Assembly: GCF_029167375.1 (NCBI RefSeq) | Contig: NZ_JARFTP010000013.1 | Span: 1-64,000, forward strand | Direction of reading: 5' to 3' | Source: Tsukamurella sp. 8F | GTDB taxonomy: Bacteria > Actinomycetota > Actinomycetes > Mycobacteriales > Mycobacteriaceae | DNA length: 64,000 bases | Shown: piece after piece, positions 48,954-56,990 of the stretch | How positions within the stretch are numbered: the stretch's first letter is position 1 | Layout of the letters: every line of letters begins with the position of its first letter | Notes under the pieces: generated by a model | What the model was told of the DNA's origin: nothing | What the model saw: the letters and a program-made list of their open reading frames with translations, nothing else | The model's database searches: none | Position numbers and translations under genes: made by a program

Positions 48954-50846
48954 TCACCACTCCGAGTCGCCCAGGTAGGTGGCCAGATTCGACATGCGTC
49001 GCTGCACGGACGCCACCTCTCGCACAGCCTGCTCCAGCAGGCTGCGCGAGAGCGGTGACATCTGGCGCACAGCGACGAGGTCGTTGGGCTCGCGTCCGGA
49101 GTTCATCTGTGTGACCTGATGCTCCAATCGCAGCCGCATGAGCACCGAGAACACCTCGACCAGGATCTGCGCCGAATCATCGGGGAGCACAGGCGAACCC
49201 GCGCCCGCTGCCAGGCGATTGCGCGTCTGCAGTTGAGTCGATCCGCTGGCCAAGGCCGCCCACCGCGCGATGTTGACCACCGGAACCAGAGCATGCGCCT
49301 TGATATCGAAAGTGCCGGCCCGCAGCGAGACGACGTCCCGCAGAGAACGGATCCGCGCCTTGGTCGTCAGCGACTCACGAAGCATGAGCTTGAATGCACG
49401 AGGATGCTCGGACAGGTGCCGGTACACCCCGGCGACGGGTTGCAAGGTGAGGTCTCCCCACACGGGGCGGCCATCTATGAGCAGCGAGGCCATCATCATC
49501 GCCTGGTTGCTCAGGGGGTCCGCGATCCAGTCGTGTGCGGCTGCGAGCCACTCGGACTCGGTGCGGCAGAAGCGCGGAACCGCCGCGACCGCGCCATTGG
49601 TATCCGACGGGATCCCGCACTCCTCCAGCCTGGTGTGCACGGCAGCGGCGAGCGCCAGGCACGCGCTGCGACGGCGCTCGATCTCGTCGGGAGAGGTCCC
49701 CGCAGGCGGGTCCGTGATGATGATCGCGCTGTCCACATCCGAGCTGGGCAGCACCTCGCGCCGTGACACGCTGCCCAGCGACAACCACGTGAGGTCGCCC
49801 TCGCCCAGTTCTGGATGCACCGTCAGCTCGAGCTCGATGCAGCGGCGCACCATCGCCTCGATCGCGACCGAGGCGACGCCCGAGATGTGACGCGGATGCT
49901 CCTGCTGGCCGGCGAGCACAGGGAAGATCTCCCGGATGCGGTGGCCGAGTTCGGGCAGTTCGGACGCCGGCGCGTGCTCGATCTGCCGCTGTAGTGCGAA
50001 CGTGGACGTCGTTGGAGCCGTAAGGAAGTCGACGTCTTGGACGACACCGAGCAGGGCTCCGACACCGTCGAGAACAGGCATGTAGTGAAGCTTTCGGTCG
50101 AGCATCTCGAGCAGCACGTCGGACGAGAACCTCTCACCCGTCACCGACGTGAGCGGCGTCGTCATCACACCGGACACCGGACCGTCCACATCCCGCCCGA
50201 CGGACACGACGCGCGCCCGCAGGTCGTGATCGGTGACGATACCCACGGGACCCGCATCGTCCTCCACCACGACGTAGCCGGATCGCGCGGCGGTCATCGC
50301 GACTGCGGCGTCACGGATCGTGACGCCCGGTGCGCACACCACCGGCGCCCGCCGCACGATCTCGGCCGCGGTCCGTTCGCGGCGCTCCCCCGAGATGCCC
50401 TGCACCACAGGCTCCCTGGCGAGCTCCGTCGCGAGGAATGCAGCACCGGCCGGGGTCGAGAACATCGGACCGACCGCCCACGCAGGCAGCCGCAGCAGCG
50501 TCACATCGGACAGGGCGACCGCTCGCGGGCCGCCCTTCGCTCCCGCGAGGATGACGACGTAACCGAAGACCCCGCCGGGGCCCACGACGTCGTCGAGCCC
50601 CGGCAGCTCAGCCCCCTGAGGCGGCGGCACCGCCGGGAAATTCCAGAGCCCGACGCGTCCGTCGAGGACGACCCACGCATGCTCGGGAGACGCGGACACG
50701 CCGTCGAGTACGACAGCACCCTCGGCGAACTCGAGGAGCGACGACTCGCCGACGACGTGGGCCAGCTCGCCGGGTTCGAGACCATCGAACGGCGCGTACC
50801 GCTCGAGGAACGCGGCGAGTTCCTCGGGAGCGGTGAAATCGGTCAT
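48954..50846 (-). CDS. Cyclic-nucleotide-like/CBS/DUF294 nucleotidyltransferase signalling protein
   Basis: The 630-residue cytosolic protein combines an N-terminal cyclic-nucleotide-binding-like domain (residues about 10-140), two CBS domains (about 165-285), and a DUF294 nucleotidyltransferase-like domain with GSVSRREVLPSSDVDSAIII at about 355-375. A helical DUF294 C-terminal domain follows. The pattern GS-x7-SDxD resembles the GlnD-type uridylyltransferase active site. In other bacteria such genes often lie beside symporters, and here the amino-acid permease is divergent, 154 bases away. The target and nucleotide used are unknown. Confidence 0.85.
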   Translation of the reverse strand: MTDFTAPEELAAFLERYAPFDGLEPGELAHVVGESSLLEFAEGAVVLDGVSASPEHAWVVLDGRVGLWNFPAVPPPQGAELPGLDDVVGPGGVFGYVVILAGAKGGPRAVALSDVTLLRLPAWAVGPMFSTPAGAAFLATELAREPVVQGISGERRERTAAEIVRRAPVVCAPGVTIRDAAVAMTAARSGYVVVEDDAGPVGIVTDHDLRARVVSVGRDVDGPVSGVMTTPLTSVTGERFSSDVLLEMLDRKLHYMPVLDGVGALLGVVQDVDFLTAPTTSTFALQRQIEHAPASELPELGHRIREIFPVLAGQQEHPRHISGVASVAIEAMVRRCIELELTVHPELGEGDLTWLSLGSVSRREVLPSSDVDSAIIITDPPAGTSPDEIERRRSACLALAAAVHTRLEECGIPSDTNGAVAAVPRFCRTESEWLAAAHDWIADPLSNQAMMMASLLIDGRPVWGDLTLQPVAGVYRHLSEHPRAFKLMLRESLTTKARIRSLRDVVSLRAGTFDIKAHALVPVVNIARWAALASGSTQLQTRNRLAAGAGSPVLPDDSAQILVEVFSVLMRLRLEHQVTQMNSGREPNDLVAVRQMSPLSRSLLEQAVREVASVQRRMSNLATYLGDSEW

Positions 50847-51000
50847 GGGACATGTTTACACCGCGAGGCACCACGACATCAGGTGGTCATATCCATGTAA
50901 CCGACTCCGGAAATCCTTGCAGGGGTCTACATTGACTCCTCGTGCGTGATCCGTATCACCCTTCGGAACGCCTCCACGGACCAGAAAGTGAATCCAACCC

Positions 51001-52509
51001 ATGACCCAGGTCGACAAGTTCGCCGCCGAGCAGGAGGGCTACAAGCAGTCCCTCGGCCGACGCCAGGTTCAGATGATCGCTATCGGCGGCGCGATCGGTA
51101 CGGGCCTCTTCCTAGGCTCGGCCTCACGGCTCGGCAGTACGGGGCCCGCACTGCTCTTCAGTTACGCCTTCGTCGGCGTCATCGCGTTCTTCCTGATGCG
51201 CGCTCTGGGCGAGCTCGTGCTGTACCGCGCCTCGTCGGGCGCGTTCGTCTCGTATGCCCGCGAGTTCTTCGGTGAGAAGGCCGCGTACGTGACCGGCTGG
51301 ATGTACTGGCTGAACTGGGCGCTGACCGGCATCGCCGAGCTCTCTGCGGTGGCCGTGTACGTCAAACACTGGTGGCCCGATATGCCGCAGGCGATCACGG
51401 TGCTCATAGCGCTCGCGGTCGTGCTGACCATCAACCTGCTGTCAGCGCGTGCATTCGGTGAGTTCGAGTTCTGGGCTTCGGTCCTCAAGGTGGGCGCGAT
51501 CGTCGTATTCCTGGTCGTGGGCATCGTCGTGGTGGCGGGCTCGATCAAGCTCGGCTCGGGCGCCGATGCGCACACCGCCGGCGTCTCGAACCTGTGGGCC
51601 AACCCCGGCGGCTTCTGGCCCCACATGGGCGACTTCCACTGGTACGGCCCGATCCTCGTGATGTCCGGCGTCGTGTTCGCCTATTCGGCGATCGAGATGG
51701 TCGGCATCGCCGCGGGCGAGATGGAGGATCCGAAGCGCGAGGTCCCCAAGGCCGTCAACGCCGTGGTCTTCCGCATCGCGGTCTTCTACTGCGGCTCGAT
51801 CTTCCTGCTCGTGTGCATGCTTCCGACCAGCGTCTACGGCGCCAAGGTCAACGGATCGAACGTGTCACCGTTCGTCACCGTCTTCGGCCGAATGGGCCTG
51901 GGCTGGATGGCCGACGTCATCCAGGCGATCCTGATCGTCGCGGCGATGAGCTCCCTGAACTCCGGCCTGTACACGACCGGCCGCATCCTGCGCAGCCTCG
52001 GCATGTCCAAGGAGGCACCATCGCTCATGCTCAAGATGAGCGGCTCGGGCGTCCCGTGGGGCGGCATCGTGTGCACCTCGGTGATCTACCTGTTCGGTGC
52101 CTTCCTGAACGCGCTCGTCCCCGGCCAAGCGTTCGAGATCGCGCTGGAGGCGTCGTCTATAGCGATCGTCTTCGTGTGGGGATCGATCTTCGTCTCGCAG
52201 ATCCGGCTCCGGCAGCTGAGCGACGCCGGGGTCGTACCCGCGAGCCCGTTCCGGGCGCCGTTCTCCCCGTGGACCAGCTATATAGGCCTGGTCTTCCTGG
52301 TGTTCGTGATAGGCGGCATGGCGATATCTGGCTGGCAGTCGTCGCCGGACTTCTGGGGCAAGACCGACTTCATCGTGGTCGTGTTCGGAATCCCGGCGCT
52401 TGCAGTCCTACTCACGATCGGCTGGTTCCTGGTGAAGCCCGCGGTCGTCGCCAACACAGGCGGCCAGATCCGCGCCACATGGACCCTTCAGGGGCCCACC
52501 TACAAGTAG
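51001..52509 (+). CDS. Amino-acid permease of the APC family (AnsP/CycA-like)
   Basis: This 502-residue transporter has 12 membrane helices and the family signature IAIGGAIGTGLFLGSASRLG in helix 1, the unwound substrate-binding segment. Other marks are YREFFG-type sequence at VSYAREFFGEKAAYVTGWMY and EDPKREVPKAVN in the mid loop. The closest groups carry asparagine, D-serine/alanine/glycine or aromatic amino acids. The nearby ald suggests alanine, which is only a guess. It is followed by the 73-base palindrome. Confidence 0.88.
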   Translation: MTQVDKFAAEQEGYKQSLGRRQVQMIAIGGAIGTGLFLGSASRLGSTGPALLFSYAFVGVIAFFLMRALGELVLYRASSGAFVSYAREFFGEKAAYVTGWMYWLNWALTGIAELSAVAVYVKHWWPDMPQAITVLIALAVVLTINLLSARAFGEFEFWASVLKVGAIVVFLVVGIVVVAGSIKLGSGADAHTAGVSNLWANPGGFWPHMGDFHWYGPILVMSGVVFAYSAIEMVGIAAGEMEDPKREVPKAVNAVVFRIAVFYCGSIFLLVCMLPTSVYGAKVNGSNVSPFVTVFGRMGLGWMADVIQAILIVAAMSSLNSGLYTTGRILRSLGMSKEAPSLMLKMSGSGVPWGGIVCTSVIYLFGAFLNALVPGQAFEIALEASSIAIVFVWGSIFVSQIRLRQLSDAGVVPASPFRAPFSPWTSYIGLVFLVFVIGGMAISGWQSSPDFWGKTDFIVVVFGIPALAVLLTIGWFLVKPAVVANTGGQIRATWTLQGPTYK

Positions 52510-52514
52510 GCCCG

Positions 52515-52587
52515 GTCCACATCTCGGTGTATGCGGGTGGGCGTCGCTCGTGGAGCGATGCCCACCCGCATACACCGAGATGTGGAC
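52515..52587. repeat. 73-base near-perfect palindrome after the permease gene
   Basis: Two 35-base arms (52515-52549 and 52553-52587) flank a GTG loop. All positions pair except one G-T, which would still pair in RNA. It begins five bases after the permease stop codon and ends 57 bases before the next start. It could be a very strong terminator, an RNA stabiliser, or a palindromic mobile repeat. No T-run follows. Confidence 0.9.
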
Positions 52588-52643
52588 TCGCGCCCGGCCG
52601 GGGTTCACCGCGAGTTCACAGCGCCTCGGTAGCGTCGCGGTTC

Positions 52644-53636
52644 ATGCGCCTCCGCAGCCCCGTCCTGCCGCTCCTCGCCGCCCTCGCCGTGGTCCCCGTC
52701 GGAGCGATGACGCCTCCCGTGGTATCCGCATCTCCCGCAGCCACATTCGATCTGCAGGCCCACCGTGGAGGCCGGGGCGAGCACACCGAGGAGTCCCTGT
52801 ACGGCTACGCGAAGTCGATCGAACTGGGCGTGACCACGCTGGAGCTGGACATCGCACTCACCCGGGACGGGGTGCCGCTGGTCTGGCACGACCCCGACCT
52901 GCAGGCCGCGAAGTGCGCCGACACCCGGCCCGCGACGCCAGGCGACCCGCAGTTCCCCTACGTGGGCAAGGACATCCACACCTTGAGCTACAAGCAGGTG
53001 CAGACCGTGGTGTGCAGCAAGAAGCTGCCCGACTTCCCCGACGCCTACGTCGTACCGAACAATCGCATCGCCACGCTCCCCCAGCTCTTCGCGCTCGAGA
53101 AGACTTATCCCGGCGCCACCGTGCGGTACGACATCGAGACCAAGATCGAGGCCGAGAAGCGCTACCGCACAGCGCAGCCCGAACAGTTCGTTTCGGCGAT
53201 CCTGGGCGCCGCGCGCGCCGCCGACCGCCTCGACCGCATCGAGATCGAGAGTTTCGACTGGCGTTCGTTGCCGCTCGTGAAGGCGCAGGCGCCGCGGGTG
53301 CCGACCGTCGCCCTGTACGACGCGACGACGTGGAGACCCGGTTCGCGGTGGCTCGACGGCGCCACCTACGAGAAGTACTCGGGCGACGTGGTCGCAGCAG
53401 CGAAGTCGATCGGCGCGGCGGTACTCTCCCCCGACTTCGCGCTCTCCGATCCCGCGCTGGTGCGGCGGGCGCACGCAGCGGGCCTGAAGGTGCTGCCCTG
53501 GACCGTCGACGACCCCGGCGACATCCGTGCGCAGGTCGCAGCGGGCGTCGACGGCATCATCACCGACTACCCGACCCGCGCCCGCGCGGTGCTCTCGACG
53601 CTCGGGAAGTCCGTTCCCGCGGGCGCCCACCGGTAG
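52644..53636 (+). CDS. Secreted glycerophosphodiester phosphodiesterase
   Basis: The 330-residue protein has a signal peptide (LPLLAALAVVPVGAMTPPVV) with cleavage near VSASPAA. The GDPD barrel starts FDLQAHRGGRGEHTEESLYG, with catalytic His and Arg, and contains LELDIALTRDGVPLVWHDPD with the metal ligands and second His. The C-terminal VDGIITDYPTRA is conserved. It releases glycerol-3-phosphate from phospholipid headgroups outside the membrane. The start at 52644 is internal to a long open frame but is where the signal peptide begins. Confidence 0.93.
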   Translation: MRLRSPVLPLLAALAVVPVGAMTPPVVSASPAATFDLQAHRGGRGEHTEESLYGYAKSIELGVTTLELDIALTRDGVPLVWHDPDLQAAKCADTRPATPGDPQFPYVGKDIHTLSYKQVQTVVCSKKLPDFPDAYVVPNNRIATLPQLFALEKTYPGATVRYDIETKIEAEKRYRTAQPEQFVSAILGAARAADRLDRIEIESFDWRSLPLVKAQAPRVPTVALYDATTWRPGSRWLDGATYEKYSGDVVAAAKSIGAAVLSPDFALSDPALVRRAHAAGLKVLPWTVDDPGDIRAQVAAGVDGIITDYPTRARAVLSTLGKSVPAGAHR

Positions 53637-53641
53637 GGAGC

Positions 53642-55144
53642 TCAGGCGAACAGGCCGGCGTACCGCTTCCGCAGCTCGGCCTTCTGCACCTTACCCATCA
53701 CGTTGCGCGGCAACGCCTCCACGATCTCTACGGCGCGCGGCTGCTTGAACCGCGCGAGCTCGGGTGCGATGTACCGCAGGATCGACGCTCCGTCGGGGGT
53801 GGCTCCTGAAGCCGGGACGACCACCGCGACGACCGTCTCGCCGAAGTCCGGGTGCGGCACGCCGACGACGGCCGATTCGAGGACGTCGGGGTGCGCGTCG
53901 ATGAGTTCCTCGATCTCCCTGGGATACACGTTGAAACCGCCCGAGATCACGAGGTCCTTGTCACGGCCGACGATCACGATGTAGCCGTCCTCGTCGATCC
54001 GTCCCACGTCCCCCGTGATGAAGAAGCCGTCGTCACGGAATTCGGCGGCCGTCTTCTCAGGCAGTTTCCAGTAGCCGGCGAAGACGTTGGGGCCGCGCAC
54101 CTCGATGCTCCCGATCTCGCCGTCCGGCAGCGGGGCACCGCTCTCGCGATCGACCACGCGAACGTCGATCCCCGGCAGTGCGGGGCCGACTGTGCCCGGC
54201 TTACGCAGGCCCTCATAGGGATTCGACGTGTTCATGTTCGTCTCGGTCATCCCGTAGCGCTCTAGGATCGCATGCCCCGTGCGCTCGGCGAACGCCGCGT
54301 GGTCGGAAGCCAACAGTGGTGCGGACCCGGAAACGAAGAGCCGCATGGAGGCCACCCGATCGCGGTCCACCCGAGGATCGGCGGCAAGCCGTGTGTAGAA
54401 CGTGGGCACACCCATCAACACCGTCGCGCGCGGCAGCAGGCCGACGACCGCATCCAGGTCGAACTTCGGCAGATAGAGAGCCGACGCGCCTGTAGTCATG
54501 ACCAGGTTCATCGCCACGAAGAGGCCGTGCGTGTGGAAGATCGGCAGAGCGTGGATCAACCGGTCGGCGCCGGTGAAACGCCATGCCTCCGTGAGGGTCG
54601 CACAGTTCGAAGCGAGGTTCTCATGCGTGAGAACCGCCCCCTTGGAGCGGCCCGTGGTGCCCGACGTATAGAGGATCGCCGCCGGGTCCGACGGTGTCGC
54701 GTCGTACGTATCGGCGTAGCATTCGCGGCCGTCGAGCAGGGTGCCGTCACCCTGCGTGCCGAGCGTCTCGACCACGAGAGCTCCTGCGCGCGAGGTATAT
54801 TCATCGCATCGCTCGGGCGAACACACCAGCACACGGGGCTCGGCGTCGCTGAGGAAGTGATCCATCTCGTGGCCCGTGTACGCGGTGTTGAGCGGCAGGA
54901 ACATCCCGCCGATCCGCAGCACCGCGAGATACAGCGCGATGGCCTCCCACGACTTGCCGACCTGCATCGCCACGCGGTCGCCGGGCATCACGCCGTCGGC
55001 CACCAGGCGCGCGGCGATGCGCTGCGTGAGCTCGATCGTCTCGGCGTACGTGACGGAGCGACCGCCGGGCAGCTCGAACAGTGTCGCATCGGGGAGTTCG
55101 GCCGCCCGGTCCGCGACCGAGCGATGGATCGACCGGAATGGCAT
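53642..55144 (-). CDS. AMP-forming acyl-CoA ligase, probable malonyl-CoA synthetase
   Basis: This 500-residue ANL enzyme has the P-loop YTSGTTGRSKG at residues 159-169, the ATP motif RYGMTETNMNTSNPYEGLRK, the hinge GRDKDLVISGGFNVYP, and the final catalytic Lys in PRNVMGKVQKAEL. The segment after YGMTE (TNMNTSNPY) is like MatB malonyl-CoA synthetases, so malonate is a likely substrate, though methylmalonate or another short acid is possible. AGAAGGA lies ten bases before the ATG. No malonate decarboxylase or transporter gene is next to it. Confidence 0.82.
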   Translation of the reverse strand: MPFRSIHRSVADRAAELPDATLFELPGGRSVTYAETIELTQRIAARLVADGVMPGDRVAMQVGKSWEAIALYLAVLRIGGMFLPLNTAYTGHEMDHFLSDAEPRVLVCSPERCDEYTSRAGALVVETLGTQGDGTLLDGRECYADTYDATPSDPAAILYTSGTTGRSKGAVLTHENLASNCATLTEAWRFTGADRLIHALPIFHTHGLFVAMNLVMTTGASALYLPKFDLDAVVGLLPRATVLMGVPTFYTRLAADPRVDRDRVASMRLFVSGSAPLLASDHAAFAERTGHAILERYGMTETNMNTSNPYEGLRKPGTVGPALPGIDVRVVDRESGAPLPDGEIGSIEVRGPNVFAGYWKLPEKTAAEFRDDGFFITGDVGRIDEDGYIVIVGRDKDLVISGGFNVYPREIEELIDAHPDVLESAVVGVPHPDFGETVVAVVVPASGATPDGASILRYIAPELARFKQPRAVEIVEALPRNVMGKVQKAELRKRYAGLFA

Positions 55145-55218
55145 GCGTTGGGGGTCCTTCTGCCTCGGGGGTGAGCGACACTGCCATATATAGCAGCCGC
55201 GCGCGAACCCGCGGACCG

Positions 55219-55536
55219 TCACGCCCCCGCCACCGTGCCGCCCGCGGTGAACGCGGCGGTGGCCTCGCCGCCGTCGGCGGCCCGGGCGGTCACGGTGGCC
55301 GAACACGCCGCCCCGGCCTGCGCGATGAGCGTCAAGTCCCGGCCGTGCACCGTGTAGCCGAGGCGCGCACCTGTCGGAAGGTCGATCGTGCCCCCTGCCC
55401 CCGCGAGGACCGTGCCCGCCACGGACCACACGACTGCCACCGGCTCGCCGCCACGGGAGGCAGCGAAGGTGGCGGTCGCTCCCGCTCCCGCGGCGGCCCC
55501 CTGGCGCGCGACCACGGACACTGCGACCGGATCCAT
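55219..55536 (-). CDS. Small Ala/Gly/Thr-rich protein of unknown function
   Basis: This 105-residue frame has GGGAGGG six bases before an ATG at 55536; upstream ATG codons at 55542 and 55566 are alternatives. The predicted protein is neutral, rich in Ala, Gly, Val and Thr, and alternates strand-like segments such as ATATFAASRGGEPVAVVWSV, suggesting an Ig-like or beta-sandwich fold. It has two cysteine-free halves and no signal peptide. It lies between pepR and the ligase gene on the same strand. Codon use looks coding, but I recognise no family. Confidence 0.5.
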   Translation of the reverse strand: MDPVAVSVVARQGAAAGAGATATFAASRGGEPVAVVWSVAGTVLAGAGGTIDLPTGARLGYTVHGRDLTLIAQAGAACSATVTARAADGGEATAAFTAGGTVAGA

Positions 55537-55614
55537 GGCCATCCCTCCCAGTCGGCGGTTCGCCATCACCCTGGCACCGCCCGCGGAAGGGCGAACGAGT
55601 AGTGCGCTACCCGA

Positions 55615-56889
55615 TCAACCGAGCCAGTTCCGCACAGCGGATGGCAAGGCACTGCGGCCGCGGTAGGGCCCGACGACGGCGCCGCCGAACGGACGGGACA
55701 AGACATCGGAGGCGACGCGCCGCACGTCGTCGGCGGTGACGGAGTCGATGCCGCGCACAGTGCGCGCCACCGACCGCTGGTTCTGGTAGGTCGTCTCCTG
55801 CCGGCCGATGCGGTGCATCCGCGACTGGACGTCCTCGAGGCCCAGTACCAGCCCGCCGCGTAGTGCACCCTGTGCGCGCGCCAACTCCACGGGGGTGATG
55901 CCTTCGTCGCGCACGGCCTCCAGCACGCCACGCGCGACACGCGCGACCTCCCCGAGCCGATCCGGTGAGCAGCCCGCGTACACGGTGAAGGCGCCCGTGT
56001 CTGCGAAGGCGTCGATCCCCGAGTACACGGAGTACGCCAGGCCCCGCATCTCGCGGATCTCCTGGAACAGGCGCGACGAGAGCCCGCCACCCACAGCCAC
56101 ATTGAGCACAGACAGGGCCTGCCGATCCGGGTGGCTCCGCCCGTACGCGCGCACACCTGCGACGATGTGCGCCTGTTCGCTGTCACGCCGGTGCACCACG
56201 AGCCCGGGCCGGCCGGGAAACCGCCGGACGCCCGTCCGCGGCTGTGCCGACGCGGCGGCCTCATCGAGGTGGCCCGCGAACGCGGCACGCGCGAGCCGGA
56301 CCACCTGCGCATGTGTGACGTTCCCGGCGACGGCGAGCACCATGCGGTCGGGGCGGTAGCGCCGTGCATGGAAGGCTCGCAATCGATTCCGCGTCATGTC
56401 TGTCACCGACTGCTCGGTGCCGATCACGGGCCGCCCGAGCGGATGGTCGCCGAAGAGTGCGCGCAGGGCCGCATCACTCACGAGGTCCTCGGGATCGTCG
56501 TCGCGCAGGGAGAGCTCGTCGAGGACGACTTCGCGCTCGAGGTCGACGTCCGCGGCCGCACACTTACCGCGCAGCACCACGTCCGTCACCAGGTCCACGG
56601 CGAGTTCGACGTCGGTGTCGAGTACGTGCGCGTGGTAGCACGTGTACTCCTTGTCGGTGAACGCGTTGAGTTCGCCTCCAACGGCGTCTATCTCGGCCGC
56701 GAGCGAGGTCGCCGTGCGCGTCGGCGTCGCCTTGAACAGCAGGTGCTCGAGGAAGTGGGCGGCGCCGGCCGAGGCCGGGTGCTCGTCGCGCGAACCGACG
56801 GCGACCCACAGCCCGACGGCGGCTGACCGCGATCCCGGCATCGTCTCGGTGACGACCCGCAGGCCGCCCGGCAGCACCGTCCGGCGCAC
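55615..56889 (-). CDS. pepR: M16-family zinc peptidase PepR
   Basis: The 424-residue processing-protease homolog has the inverted zinc motif HFLEH at residues 45-49 with the third ligand Glu in VDLEREVVLDELS. The C-terminal M16 half contains GGGLSSRLFQEIREMRGLAY. It matches Rv2782c, downstream of pnp. The GTG at 56889 was taken because the frame above it is open to pnp without an ATG, GTG or TTG that I can find, although family members have about 15 more residues. Confidence 0.88.
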   Translation of the reverse strand: MRRTVLPGGLRVVTETMPGSRSAAVGLWVAVGSRDEHPASAGAAHFLEHLLFKATPTRTATSLAAEIDAVGGELNAFTDKEYTCYHAHVLDTDVELAVDLVTDVVLRGKCAAADVDLEREVVLDELSLRDDDPEDLVSDAALRALFGDHPLGRPVIGTEQSVTDMTRNRLRAFHARRYRPDRMVLAVAGNVTHAQVVRLARAAFAGHLDEAAASAQPRTGVRRFPGRPGLVVHRRDSEQAHIVAGVRAYGRSHPDRQALSVLNVAVGGGLSSRLFQEIREMRGLAYSVYSGIDAFADTGAFTVYAGCSPDRLGEVARVARGVLEAVRDEGITPVELARAQGALRGGLVLGLEDVQSRMHRIGRQETTYQNQRSVARTVRGIDSVTADDVRRVASDVLSRPFGGAVVGPYRGRSALPSAVRNWLG

Positions 56890-56990
56890 TCGGGATCCCG
56901 ACGCGGTCCCCGAGGCGGCGGGACGCGTCTTTCCTACATACGGGCGCGCCGGCCCCGCTGCTGCGGTGCCGGCGCGTCTGATGGCCAGTG

